This document shows, one piece after another, positions 1 through 8,626 of a DNA stretch of 64,000 bases (position 1 is the stretch's first letter; every line of letters begins with the position of its first letter). The stretch lies in NCBI RefSeq assembly GCF_000819725.1, contig NZ_CDDH01000015.1:1-64000 (forward strand). Reading direction: 5' to 3'. The notes beneath the pieces are model-generated. The model was not told where the DNA came from. It ran no database searches and saw nothing but the letters and a program-made list of their open reading frames with translations. Position numbers and translations under genes: made by a program. This DNA is from Aeromonas australiensis (GTDB lineage Bacteria; Pseudomonadota; Gammaproteobacteria; Enterobacterales; Aeromonadaceae).

Positions 1-462
1 CCCACAAAATGCGAAGAACCGTTTTTTATCCCCCTGCCATCCTCTTTCACCGCTTAATCACACGGCTGACCAGACTCGCAGAGTTATATCCCTCCCCGTT
101 AATGACAATAAAGCCACTTAATACGCCTGCTATTTGCCAACCAGCTCACACTATTGCGCCCTAACTAATCACACAAATATCCATTCCATCACGGCAAATT
201 CATCATCGACCTGGACGCTCAAATATGACTTTGCACGAACCAAACAAAAATAAGCAATTGATATTAAATGATTAAATTTATATTTACATCGAATTCGAAC
301 TTCGTGCCAAAACGAGATGGCGGTCACAGCCCATTCTTGCCAGCACAAAAATCCAGTAAACGGCACATTTGTCCGATTTCGACACCGCGCCAACGGGAGA
401 ACAATATCCAGGTCAAGTGTTCCCCCCATCATGCGGCTCGGCAACGGAGCCAGGAGAGTAAT
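1..462. other. Intergenic leader upstream of the PTS gene
   Basis: This AT-rich stretch holds no convincing gene. The only ORFs in it lack good ribosome binding sites and resemble nothing I recognise. It probably carries the promoter and long leader of the PTS gene. Confidence 0.5.
258..286 (+). promoter_or_regulatory. Putative sigma-70 promoter of the PTS gene
   Basis: TTGATA (258-263) and TATTTA (281-286) are separated by 17 bases inside the most AT-rich part of the leader. Transcription from here would leave a leader of about 170 nt before the EIIA start. This is a motif-only call. Confidence 0.35.
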
Positions 463-858
463 ATGTTACCCACCATGACCAACGGCAGACTCATCTGCCT
501 GGCGTTGAAGGCCACCAGCAAGGAGGCCCTGTTCGACGAGATGGCACAGATGCTGGCGCGCGATGGCGCCGTGTCTGATCAACAGCAATTCATCAAGGAT
601 ATCTGGGCCCGCGAGCAGCTGGACTGCACCGGCTTCGAGCAGGGTGTCGCCCTGCCCCACGCCAAGAGCAAGGCGGTCAGCCGTCCGGCCATTGCCATCG
701 GTGTCAGCCGTCAGGGTATCGAGTACGGCGCCGAAGATGGCAAGCCAACTCAACTGATTTTCATGATCGCCTCCCCGGATGGCGGCGCCAACCACCACAT
801 CGAAGTGCTGGCGGAGCTCTCAACCCGTCTGCTGGAGCCTGCTTTATCGATCAGATGA
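463..858 (+). CDS. PTS fructose-type EIIA domain (N-terminal part of a frameshifted EIIACB gene)
   Basis: The protein is 131 aa and is the phosphoryl-accepting EIIA module of a fructose/mannitol-class PTS permease. The phosphorylation histidine lies in the motif ALPHAKS (His66). ATG 463 is chosen because AGGAGA sits 5-10 bases upstream, whereas the longer frame from 268 has no such site. The reading frame ends at TGA 856-858, and the natural continuation, the EIIC-EIIB part, is one frame away. Restoring one T to the TTT run at 843-845 fuses the two into a single protein of about 630 aa, the normal architecture. As it stands this fragment would be a free EIIA domain. Confidence 0.8.
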   Translation: MLPTMTNGRLICLALKATSKEALFDEMAQMLARDGAVSDQQQFIKDIWAREQLDCTGFEQGVALPHAKSKAVSRPAIAIGVSRQGIEYGAEDGKPTQLIFMIASPDGGANHHIEVLAELSTRLLEPALSIR

Positions 859-2354
859 AGGCGGCCACCACTGTCGAGCAAGCCCTGACCCTGCTCAAGC
901 AAGGCCCGAAAGTGGCAAAGCCTGCCCCTGCCGCCAAACCGGCTGCCACTGCACCGGCTGAACCCGAGGAGCGCACTTTCAAGGATCGCCTCAATACCAT
1001 GAAGCAGCACCTGCTGTTTGGTACCTCCCACATGATCCCCTTCATCGTGGCGGGCGGTGTGCTGCTCTCCCTGTCGGTGATGATGAGCGGCAAGGGCGCC
1101 GTACCGGAAGCGGGCTTCCTCAAAGACATGGCCACCATGGGTATCGCCGGTCTGACCCTGTTTACCGCCGTGCTGGGTGGCTACATCGCCTACTCGCTGG
1201 CTGACAAACCGGGCCTGGCCCCGGGCATGATCGGCTCCTGGATTGCCGTTCAGCACTATCAAACCGGTTTCCTCGGCGCCATTCTGGTGGGCTTTATCGC
1301 AGGTTTCGTGGTCAATCAGCTCAAACGGATCAAGCTGCCTGACTCCATGACCTCCCTTGGTTCCATCTTCATCTATCCGCTGATCGGTACCTTCCTGGTG
1401 TGTGGCATCGTGATGTGGGGGATCGGCGCCCCGATCGCCGCCATGATGGAAGGGATGAACCACTGGCTCTCCAGCATGGCGGGCTCCGGTAAAGTGATGC
1501 TGGGTGCCATTCTGGGTGGTATGACCGCCTTCGATATGGGCGGCCCGGTCAACAAGGTTGCGACCCTGTTTGCCCAGACTCAGGTCAACACCCAGCCCTG
1601 GCTGATGGGCGGCGTTGGTATCGCCATCTGTGTGCCGCCGCTCGGTATGGCACTGGCCACCTTCATGTCTCCGAAGCGTTACAAGAAAGAGGAGCGTGAA
1701 TCCGGTAAAGCGGCCGCCATCATGGGTATGATCGGTATCAGTGAAGGTGCTATCCCGTTCGCCGCTGCTGACCCCATGCGTGTTATCCCGGCCATCGTCG
1801 CAGGCGGCATCGTCGGCAACATCACCGGCTTTATGATGCACAGCATCAACCACGCCCCCTGGGGTGGCTGGATTGTCCTGCCGGTGGAGGAAGGCAAGAT
1901 GGGCTACATCCTGGGTACCATCCTCGGCGCTCTGACCACCGCCATCATCGTCAACCTGCTGAAAAAGCCGGTGAGCGAAGAAGACGATGTAACCACCACC
2001 CAAACCAGCTTCGACGTCATTGAAGCGGAAGGGGAAGCAGACGTACTGGCCATCACTGCCTGCCCGTCCGGCGTGGCCCACACCTTCCTGGCCGCCAAGA
2101 GCCTGCAGAAGGCCGCCGCCAAGCAGGGGATCAAGATCAAGGTAGAGACCCAGGGCGCCAACGGCATCATCAACCGCATTACCGCCAAGGATGTCGCCAA
2201 CGCCCGCTGCGTCATCTTCGCCCACGACGTGGCGATCAAGAACCGCGAGCGCTTCACCGATATCGAGGTCATCGATGTGAAGACCAAAGAGGCGATCCAC
2301 AATCCGGAAGCGCTGCTGGCCCGCACGCTGGGCAACAAGGCAAACGCCGCCTGA
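855..2354 (+). CDS. PTS fructose-type EIIC-EIIB domains (C-terminal part of a frameshifted EIIACB gene)
   Basis: This frame encodes 499 aa. An Ala/Pro-rich linker (residues about 15-40) leads into a hydrophobic EIIC membrane domain (about 50-370), then a C-terminal EIIB domain with the phosphocysteine motif ACPSGVAHT (Cys403). The domain order A-C-B differs from the A-B-C order of E. coli MngA-type proteins. ATG 855 overlaps the EIIA stop as ATGA, so coupled translation is conceivable, but there is no Shine-Dalgarno sequence close by, and Met855 falls where the unbroken protein would simply read through. The sugar specificity cannot be read from sequence; fructose or a mannosyl-glycerate-like sugar are both possible. 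A strong terminator follows. Confidence 0.8.
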   Translation: MKAATTVEQALTLLKQGPKVAKPAPAAKPAATAPAEPEERTFKDRLNTMKQHLLFGTSHMIPFIVAGGVLLSLSVMMSGKGAVPEAGFLKDMATMGIAGLTLFTAVLGGYIAYSLADKPGLAPGMIGSWIAVQHYQTGFLGAILVGFIAGFVVNQLKRIKLPDSMTSLGSIFIYPLIGTFLVCGIVMWGIGAPIAAMMEGMNHWLSSMAGSGKVMLGAILGGMTAFDMGGPVNKVATLFAQTQVNTQPWLMGGVGIAICVPPLGMALATFMSPKRYKKEERESGKAAAIMGMIGISEGAIPFAAADPMRVIPAIVAGGIVGNITGFMMHSINHAPWGGWIVLPVEEGKMGYILGTILGALTTAIIVNLLKKPVSEEDDVTTTQTSFDVIEAEGEADVLAITACPSGVAHTFLAAKSLQKAAAKQGIKIKVETQGANGIINRITAKDVANARCVIFAHDVAIKNRERFTDIEVIDVKTKEAIHNPEALLARTLGNKANAA

Positions 2355-2371
2355 TAGCAGTCAAACCAGCA

Positions 2372-2415
2372 CAAGGGGCCCATCGCGGGCCCCTTTTCGT
2401 TGCCTGCCGGGCAAC
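2372..2415 (+). terminator. Terminator, copy A of a 44-bp repeat
   Basis: A GGGGCCC / GGGCCCC stem with a five-base loop is followed by TTTT (2375-2397). The similarity to copy B (5119-5162) runs 18 bases past the T tract and takes in a second small palindrome, GTTGCC / GGCAAC. Confidence 0.85.
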
Positions 2416-2754
2416 TCATCATTAGGGAGCCCACTCCTGTTTACCTCAGAGTGCAACCTCACGCTGTTGTGGCCCATAGTTCAGATGTCAATGAGCAGAT
2501 TGGCTACCTCCTCCGGCACGACTCTGCTATTATCCGCGGCCTTATGATCAAGACCCATACTGGCGTGACTGTAACGCCGCCATAACCCCGCCCTTTGCGG
2601 CACCTGCCGCCTGACTCTGGTTATCACAACCGGAGCGTTTTTGTTCATCCGTCACTTACCAATACAACAATCCGATCCTGCCAAAGCGCCATCTGCCCCC
2701 TTGGTCAGTGGATGCGTTGTGCAGTGGATCCCGAACAAGCGAGAAAATCCCCCC
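2416..2754. other. Intergenic region before sulP
   Basis: I see no gene here. Overlapping ORFs at 2400-2801 have no recognisable content and share sequence with the sulP start region. The sulP promoter presumably lies here, but I could not pick a convincing -35/-10 pair. Confidence 0.4.
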
Positions 2755-4245
2755 ATGCTGGAACGTGCAAGACAAGAGTGGTTCTCCAACATCCGTGGTG
2801 ACCTGTTAGCCGGCACAGTAGTGGCACTGGCGTTGATCCCGGAGGCCATCGCCTTCTCGATCATCGCCGGTGTCGACCCCAAGGTCGGCCTCTATGCCTC
2901 CTTCTGTATCGCCGTGGTTATCGCCTTTGTCGGCGGTCGCCCCGGCATGATCTCGGCCGCCACCGGCGCCATGGCGCTGCTGATGGTGACCCTGGTGAAA
3001 GAGCACGGCCTGCAATATCTGCTGGCGGCCACCCTGCTCACCGGGGTACTCCAGATCGCAGCGGGTTACCTGAAGCTCGGCAGCCTGATGCGGTTTGTCT
3101 CCCGCTCAGTGGTCACCGGCTTCGTCAACGCCCTGGCGATCCTCATCTTTATGGCCCAGTTGCCTGAGCTCACCAACGTCACCTGGCTGGTCTACGCCAT
3201 GACGGCGGCGGGCCTTGGCATCATCTATCTGTTCCCGCTGATCCCGGTGGTGGGCAAGCTGGTGCCTTCTCCGCTGCTCTGCATCGTGATCCTGACGGCC
3301 GTCGCCATCACCATGGGCATCGATATCCGCACCGTGGGCGACATGGGCGAACTGCCCGATACCCTGCCCATCTTCCTGTGGCCCGAAGTGCCGCTCAATC
3401 TGGAGACGCTGGCGATCATCTTCCCCTATTCCGCAGGTCTGGCCGTAGTGGGCTTGCTCGAATCAATGATGACGGCGGCCATTGTCGATGACCTGACCGA
3501 TACCCAGAGCGATCGCAATCGCGAGTGCAAGGGCCAGGGGATCGCCAATATCGGCGCGGGCCTGATGGGTGGCATGGCGGGCTGCGCCATGATTGGTCAG
3601 TCCATCATCAACATCAAATCCGGTGGCCGTGGCCGCCTCTCCACCTTTGTTGCAGGCACACTGCTCATTCTGATGGTGGTCTTCATGGATGAGTGGATCC
3701 GCCAGATCCCCATGGCAGCCCTGGTGGCCGTGATGATCATGGTCTCTATCGGGACGTTTTCCTGGGAGTCGGTTCGCAATCTCAAAAAGCACCCGCTCTC
3801 TACCAATATCGTGATGATCGCAACAGTAGCTGTGGTCGTCGCTACCCATAACCTGGCGCTCGGGGTATTTGTCGGGGTGCTGCTCGCCTCCCTGTTCTTT
3901 GCCAACAAGGTTGCCCGCTTCATGCTGGTCAAGCGCGACAGCGAGCGCCATGGCGAGGTACGCACCTATCAGGTGCGGGGCCAGGTGTTCTTCGCCAGTG
4001 CCGAGCAATTCTTTGCCGGATTTGACTTCAAGGAGGTGGTAGAGAAAGTGGTGATCGACCTCACCCACGCCCACTTCTGGGACATCACCGCCGTCACCGC
4101 ACTGGACAAGGTGGTCATCAAGTTCCGCCGTGAGGGCACCGAAGTCGAGCTGATTGGCTTGAATGAGGCGAGCGCCACTATCGTTGACCGCTTTGGCGTG
4201 CACGACAAACCGGAAGAAGTTGAAAAGCTGCTGGCTGGCCACTGA
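2755..4245 (+). CDS. SulP-family inorganic anion transporter with STAS domain
   Basis: The protein is 496 aa from ATG 2755, the only in-frame ATG before the conserved start; an upstream TTG extension to 2641 looks non-coding. About ten or more hydrophobic segments make up the SulP transport domain (roughly residues 15-370), followed by a cytoplasmic STAS domain (about 400-496). SulP proteins import sulfate, bicarbonate or dicarboxylates. The short STAS form with a neighbouring UspA gene resembles marine gammaproteobacterial bicarbonate-type SulPs, but the substrate is an inference. It is followed after 19 bases by the UspA gene, so the two form an operon. Confidence 0.85.
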   Translation: MLERARQEWFSNIRGDLLAGTVVALALIPEAIAFSIIAGVDPKVGLYASFCIAVVIAFVGGRPGMISAATGAMALLMVTLVKEHGLQYLLAATLLTGVLQIAAGYLKLGSLMRFVSRSVVTGFVNALAILIFMAQLPELTNVTWLVYAMTAAGLGIIYLFPLIPVVGKLVPSPLLCIVILTAVAITMGIDIRTVGDMGELPDTLPIFLWPEVPLNLETLAIIFPYSAGLAVVGLLESMMTAAIVDDLTDTQSDRNRECKGQGIANIGAGLMGGMAGCAMIGQSIINIKSGGRGRLSTFVAGTLLILMVVFMDEWIRQIPMAALVAVMIMVSIGTFSWESVRNLKKHPLSTNIVMIATVAVVVATHNLALGVFVGVLLASLFFANKVARFMLVKRDSERHGEVRTYQVRGQVFFASAEQFFAGFDFKEVVEKVVIDLTHAHFWDITAVTALDKVVIKFRREGTEVELIGLNEASATIVDRFGVHDKPEEVEKLLAGH

Positions 4246-4264
4246 TCACAAAAAGGAATTTATC

Positions 4265-5110
4265 ATGACAAACATTTTCGCCTGTATCGATGGCTCCCCG
4301 GCCATGACAGCGGTGTGCGATGCGGCGGCATGGGCTGCTACCAACACCGGGTTACCCGTCACCCTGCTGCACGTACTGGAAAAGAACGCGTTTGCAGGGC
4401 AAGCCGATCTCTCCGGCAATATTGGACTTGGCAGTCGCGAGCAGCTGCTCGAGGAGCTCGCCGAGCTGGATCATCGCCGCAGCCGTCTGGCCCAGGAGCA
4501 GGGACGGATGCTACTCGAGAGCGGCAAAGAGTATCTTGCTGGCTTCGGGATGTCAGAGGTCGATACCCTGCAACGCCACGGCCAGCTGGTCGAGACAACC
4601 CAGGCGCTCTCATCCGGTATGCGGATGTTGATCATGGGCAAGCAGGGCATGACCCATGCCCACGAGCTGATTGGCAGCCATCTCGAGAACGTCATCCGCT
4701 CCCTGACCAACCCCATCATGGTGGTGCAGCCGGGCTTTCAGGCCCCAAGCCGCTTCCTGTTTGCCTATGACGCCAGCCCGACCGCCAAGAAGGTGCTGGA
4801 GTTGATCGCAAGCAGTCCTCTGCTCAAGGGGCTTGAGTGTGAGCTGGTGATGGTCGGCGAACCGGGTGACGAACACACACGCCAGCTGGCAGAGGCCAAG
4901 CAGGTGTTGAAAAGTGCGGGCATCAAAGTAACCACCAGACTGCTGCAAGGGGATGTGGTGCCCGTTATCTGCCAGCATGCCACCGAAGTGGGCTGCGACC
5001 TTATCGTGATGGGGGCCTATGGCCACTCACGCATTCGACAGTTCATCGTGGGGAGCACCACCACGGGGATACTGAAAACCAGCCATACCTCTCTGCTATT
5101 GCTGAGATAG
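4265..5110 (+). CDS. Tandem-domain universal stress protein (UspA family)
   Basis: The 281-aa cytoplasmic protein contains two Usp domains (about 1-150 and 155-281). The second carries the full ATP-binding signature G-2x-G-9x-GS (GAYG...VGS), while the first has a shorter, altered version (GKQG...IGS), so ATP binding is more likely in the C-terminal half. ATG 4265 is preceded by AAGGA. It follows sulP closely and ends just before copy B of the 44-bp terminator repeat. A role in modulating the transporter under stress is an inference from the pairing. Confidence 0.88.
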   Translation: MTNIFACIDGSPAMTAVCDAAAWAATNTGLPVTLLHVLEKNAFAGQADLSGNIGLGSREQLLEELAELDHRRSRLAQEQGRMLLESGKEYLAGFGMSEVDTLQRHGQLVETTQALSSGMRMLIMGKQGMTHAHELIGSHLENVIRSLTNPIMVVQPGFQAPSRFLFAYDASPTAKKVLELIASSPLLKGLECELVMVGEPGDEHTRQLAEAKQVLKSAGIKVTTRLLQGDVVPVICQHATEVGCDLIVMGAYGHSRIRQFIVGSTTTGILKTSHTSLLLLR

Positions 5111-5118
5111 CGATCATT

Positions 5119-5162
5119 CAAGGGGCCCATCGCGGGCCCCTTTTCGTTGCCTGCCGAGCAAC
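5119..5162 (+). terminator. Terminator, copy B of the 44-bp repeat
   Basis: The same GGGGCCC hairpin and TTTT as copy A (2372-2415), with 43 of 44 bases identical. The single G-to-A change weakens the downstream GTTGC/GCAAC palindrome. Confidence 0.85.
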
Positions 5163-5330
5163 CGCATATCATCCCACCAACCAAGCCACTGATTTAAAAC
5201 ATATTAACCTGTCACATCACGGATCTTGGCGAGCCGTCACAGAACGGTGACGTGTAAAAAAACAGCAATTGAAGCGCTGGTCAGATCTCATGTCAAATGG
5301 CTCCGCCTACTAAACTGGAGCATCACAAAA

Positions 5331-6083
5331 ATGATAAAAATCAATAAATTGGTTCTGGCTGTTACCCTCACCTTCGGTGCTACCCCGCTCTTTGCCGCGG
5401 GCTTTGCCTGCGGCGAACATGTGCGCTTCGGCACACCTTCCGACTCGGATCAGCAGCTCTGCCGTGTTGGCTATGCGGCGGGTTACAACTATGACCACAA
5501 GGTGTCTGAGTGGGTCTCCTACCGGATGACCACCCAAAGCGCGCAGGGCAAGGTCAAACGCAAGGATGCCTTCGCCGAAGACAAGGAGGTACCGGTCGCC
5601 TACCGCGCGACGCTCTCCGATTACAAAGGCTCGGGCTACGACCGTGGCCATCAGGCGCCTGCCGCAGACATGGCCGCCAGCGACATCACCATGAAGCAGA
5701 GTTTCCTGCTGACCAACATGACCCCTCAGTTACCCGCCCTTAACCAGAAGGCGTGGCGTATTCTGGAGGAAAAGACCCGCCAATGGGCCATCGCACGCCA
5801 GGATGTACAGGTGATCACCGGCCCCATCTTTACCGGCTCTGAAGAGTCCATCGGTCAGGGGGTGACGATCCCGAGTGCCTACTACCGAATCGTGATGGAT
5901 CCGGCCAGACTGCAGGCCATCGCCTTTATCATGCCGCAAGCAGATATTCCTACCAGCCAGATCCCCAATTACCGGGTATCGGTACGCGAGGTAGAAGAGC
6001 AAACCCAGCTCAACTTCTTCAGCAACATGCCCGAAGAGCAGCAAGAGACGCTGGAAACCCGCATCTCCGCGATGTGGAACTGA
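5331..6083 (+). CDS. Secreted DNA/RNA non-specific endonuclease (NucA/NucM-like)
   Basis: The protein is 250 aa. A signal peptide of about 22 residues (positively charged start, hydrophobic core, Ala-X-Ala-like end) directs it to the periplasm or outside. The catalytic motif DRGHQAPAADM is present, with DRGH at residues 104-107; its His is the general base of beta-beta-alpha-metal nucleases. ATG 5331 is chosen over the longer frame at 5226 because it starts the signal peptide and has GGAG 10 bases upstream. It is monocistronic and probably degrades extracellular nucleic acids for nutrient use. Confidence 0.9.
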   Translation: MIKINKLVLAVTLTFGATPLFAAGFACGEHVRFGTPSDSDQQLCRVGYAAGYNYDHKVSEWVSYRMTTQSAQGKVKRKDAFAEDKEVPVAYRATLSDYKGSGYDRGHQAPAADMAASDITMKQSFLLTNMTPQLPALNQKAWRILEEKTRQWAIARQDVQVITGPIFTGSEESIGQGVTIPSAYYRIVMDPARLQAIAFIMPQADIPTSQIPNYRVSVREVEEQTQLNFFSNMPEEQQETLETRISAMWN

Positions 6084-6406
6084 CTGCGAACAACTCATCC
6101 GCAGATGGATTGACACCCCCAGCTCTCTTGCATCGCGATAGAGGGAGGGCCCGCGCCCCTCACAGCAGGGGGAGTTACGCTCCCCCTGTCCCTTTCAGAT
6201 GGCTGCTGACCCGTTGCGGCCACTTTTGCGGCCACTAGTGTGGCATCACCCGACGACCCGCCCCGACTCACAGTTTGCCGCACCGTTAACTGGTATATTG
6301 CCCCCTCTTTGGCACTAACAGACTGAATTGACGCACATTTGCCTCGTCGCATCGGCCCGCAAGCCGCTGCGCAACGGCGCGATTCAGCCCGACAGAGGAC
6401 CTTTTG
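6084..6406. other. Intergenic region with a hairpin
   Basis: I see no gene. A CAGGGGGAG...CTCCCCCTG hairpin followed by a short T-containing stretch (about 6165-6193) may terminate the nuclease transcript. The promoter of the next gene should lie in the last 100 bases. Confidence 0.45.
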
Positions 6407-7510
6407 ATGAAACAGACCCTTCTTGCCCTCACCCTCGGCGGCCTGCTGGCGTTCTCACCCCTCGCCCTGCAAGCGGCCGATAGCTCGATGCAAATGGAGC
6501 ACGACCTCAATACCCTGGTCAGCAAGCGCCAGGCGGTGGACATGCTGCTCGGCGAAGCGCTGCAGATCTACAAGTCGCCAGCCAAGATCTCCCACGCCGG
6601 TTTTACCGCCAAGATGCCGAGCAATATGGAGCTGGTGACCGAGCAGCTGCTGGCCGCCTACCAGCTTGAACCCTACCGCACCGACCTGCTCATCTCGGCA
6701 GCCAACGCCCAGATCTACAACAGCAACCTGAGCCGCGCCATCACCTTGCTGGAGCAGGCGCAGGCGGTGGCGCCCGATGATCTCGACATCAACAGCTATC
6801 TCGCCATCTGGCAGTTGGTGAAGGGTAACAAAGTGGCTTCCCGCAGCTATCTGGCGAAAGTGGCGGATCGCAACAGCGGCCGCGCCGCGGATCTGGAGGA
6901 GATCATCGCCCGGGTGCAGCGGATCACCACCGCCCCGCTGCAGACCGAACTGACCGAGGATCAGGTCAAGGCCAGCAAGGAGGGTAAACGCGCTATCGTC
7001 ACCCTGGGCTATGCCCTCAATCCCGACGGCAGCATGGACAAGATCCTGCTGGGCCGCCTGCAAACCACTCTGACGCTGGCCAAAGCCGACCCGGAAGCGC
7101 TGCTCATCCTGACCGGCGGCGTGCCCCAGAACCGCCAGACCGAGGGCAAGCTAATGGCAGACTGGCTGGCCAACCACGGCATCGACCGCAGCCGCCTGAT
7201 TGAAGAGAACTACGCCACCAGCACGGTGGATAACGCCCTCTACAGCGCCTATGCCCTCGCCCGCCACCAGATTGACTATGCGGTGCTGGTGAGCTCTGCC
7301 AGCCATGTCCGCCGCGGTCAGGCGTTGCTGGAAATCGCCTGCGACCAGATTGGCCCGGCCAACATCAAGGTGGCGAGCATCAGCTACCCCGACAAGCCCC
7401 TCGAGGAGCTGGCCACCCCGAGCGAGAGCGAGCTGCTCGGCATCTATCGCGATGCCCTGCGCACCTACGGCATGTGGAGCTACCGCTCCGCCCCGCTGAT
7501 CGAGCGTTGA
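6407..7510 (+). CDS. ElyC/SanA/YdcF-family (DUF218) exported protein
   Basis: The protein is 367 aa with a signal peptide ending near LQAA (residue about 24). The N-terminal half (about 70-150) is helical and TPR-like; the C-terminal half (about 190-340) is a DUF218 fold, with the strand IVTLGYAL, the segment LILTGG, the ENYATSTVDNA region and the segment AVLVSSASHVRR. Family members are linked to envelope and peptidoglycan metabolism, but the reaction is not established for most. ATG 6407 is chosen because AGAGGA lies 7 bases upstream. It stands alone and ends at a bidirectional terminator. Confidence 0.8.
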   Translation: MKQTLLALTLGGLLAFSPLALQAADSSMQMEHDLNTLVSKRQAVDMLLGEALQIYKSPAKISHAGFTAKMPSNMELVTEQLLAAYQLEPYRTDLLISAANAQIYNSNLSRAITLLEQAQAVAPDDLDINSYLAIWQLVKGNKVASRSYLAKVADRNSGRAADLEEIIARVQRITTAPLQTELTEDQVKASKEGKRAIVTLGYALNPDGSMDKILLGRLQTTLTLAKADPEALLILTGGVPQNRQTEGKLMADWLANHGIDRSRLIEENYATSTVDNALYSAYALARHQIDYAVLVSSASHVRRGQALLEIACDQIGPANIKVASISYPDKPLEELATPSESELLGIYRDALRTYGMWSYRSAPLIER

Positions 7511-7532
7511 TCGACCATCAACACGAAAAAGA

Positions 7533-7560
7533 GAGGGAGGCGTGATGCCTCCCTCTTCTG
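7533..7560. terminator. Bidirectional terminator between convergent genes
   Basis: GAGGGAGGC / GCCTCCCTC forms a 9-bp stem with a five-base loop. It has a T-rich tail on the plus strand and a T run on the minus strand, so it can serve both the YdcF-like gene and the DUF805 gene. Confidence 0.8.
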
Positions 7561-7582
7561 TTTGTACGTTTCACCGCACCTG

Positions 7583-7957
7583 TCAGCTGACGCTAAAGCC
7601 CTGTGAGGGGCCCGCTTTGGGATCGTCACCGAAGCGGTTTGGCCCCTGCTGGCCATTGCAGACCATAAAGTAGATAAGTACCAGGGTGCCGATAACGGGG
7701 ATAAGCCCGAGCAGCAGCCACCAAGCGCTGCGGTCGGTATCGTGCAGACGACGGGCCGCCACCGCCAGCGATGGCAGCAGCACCGCCAGCGAATAGATGG
7801 CGCTGATCAGCTCCTTGTCGCCGCCAATCAGCTTGTCCACCATGCCCAGCAACAGTATTACGATGACGTTGCACAGCACGAACATCCAGTATTCGGTGCG
7901 ACGGGCCCGCCCGCTGAATACCGCATATTGCTTGAGGACCGAGATATACCAATTCAT
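7583..7957 (-). CDS. DUF805 inner-membrane protein
   Basis: The protein is 124 aa with about three to four membrane segments. It has the DUF805 pattern: N-terminal YxxVLKQYAVFSGRARRTEYW, a hydrophobic core, the motif RRLHDTDRS near residue 70, and a C-terminal NRFGDDP. The function of DUF805 proteins is unknown; they are common small inner-membrane proteins in proteobacteria. It is monocistronic and convergent with the YdcF-like gene. Confidence 0.88.
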   Translation of the reverse strand: MNWYISVLKQYAVFSGRARRTEYWMFVLCNVIVILLLGMVDKLIGGDKELISAIYSLAVLLPSLAVAARRLHDTDRSAWWLLLGLIPVIGTLVLIYFMVCNGQQGPNRFGDDPKAGPSQGFSVS

Positions 7958-8126
7958 TGCGCCTCCAAAGTGGCTGTTACGCCTATGAATAAAAAGAGTG
8001 TCAATAAGGCAAGATGTCTAGAGCTTAGCGCGATCATCTCGCCGCATCGACGTAGATTCTCGTTCCCTCGGCCATCTATCACAGGCCGCTCGGCAAGAAG
8101 CTGGGTATCCCCTTGAACAGGCACTC

Positions 8127-8163
8127 ATAGCCAACGGGCCTCCACTGGAGGCCCGTTGGCTAT
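8127..8163. repeat. Perfect 17-bp inverted repeat (hairpin, 3-base loop)
   Basis: ATAGCCAACGGGCCTCC (8127-8143) and its exact reverse complement (8147-8163) flank the loop ACT. It lies downstream of the DUF3634 gene, but neither strand has a U tract after it, so it is either an unusual terminator or an RNA-stabilising/processing hairpin. Confidence 0.85.
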
Positions 8164-8184
8164 TGATAAACCACGTTTTGGTGC

Positions 8185-8520
8185 TTATCCCTTGCGGGAT
8201 TTGGGCCCCGGCAGTGGCGCCGTTGGCTGGCGGTAATCGCCATAGGGGAAGATATTGCGAAACCGCTGGGCTACCGGTTCGGGGATGGAGCGGGAGAAGA
8301 TCAGCTTGACGCCATCGCCATCACGCTGCCCCACGATGCGACCGCGCACCGTGTCGTGGCGCAGGATCTGCTTGGCATGCTCAATAAAGGCGGGTGACAC
8401 CTTGCCCTGCTTGACCACCACCTTGCCGGGGGCAAGGCGGATTTCGAACAGGGCACCACGCCCCAGCTTCATCAACCACCAGATCAGGGCTATCGCCACT
8501 ATCAAGGAAATCCAGGCCAT
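8185..8520 (-). CDS. DUF3634 small membrane-anchored protein
   Basis: The protein is 111 aa from ATG 8520. One N-terminal membrane segment is followed by a soluble domain with the DUF3634 pattern (FEIRLAPGKVVVKQGKVS, then VAQRFRNIF). The start at 8520 is preferred to ATG 8526 because GGGAGG then sits 7 bases upstream, whereas it touches the 8526 ATG directly. The family is known from Vibrio and Aeromonas and has no assigned function. Confidence 0.8.
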   Translation of the reverse strand: MAWISLIVAIALIWWLMKLGRGALFEIRLAPGKVVVKQGKVSPAFIEHAKQILRHDTVRGRIVGQRDGDGVKLIFSRSIPEPVAQRFRNIFPYGDYRQPTAPLPGPKSRKG

Positions 8521-8626
8521 CTTCATCCCTCCCAAGCTCTTGATATAAGGCAGTATAAGCGGTCGTGCGTTCCGATTGTTTGGCGTCGATCACAGCCCCC
8601 GCGTCAGCGCAATAGCGCCTCTTTGC

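Noticed and set aside
829-858. Programmed -1 frameshift in the PTS gene
   Set aside because: No X-XXY-YYZ slippery heptamer or downstream stimulatory structure is evident at the shift point.
750-2300. 516-codon ORF on the minus strand across the PTS gene
   Set aside because: It is a shadow: His/Gly/Asp-rich translation opposite a clear EIIC-EIIB gene, with no ribosome site.
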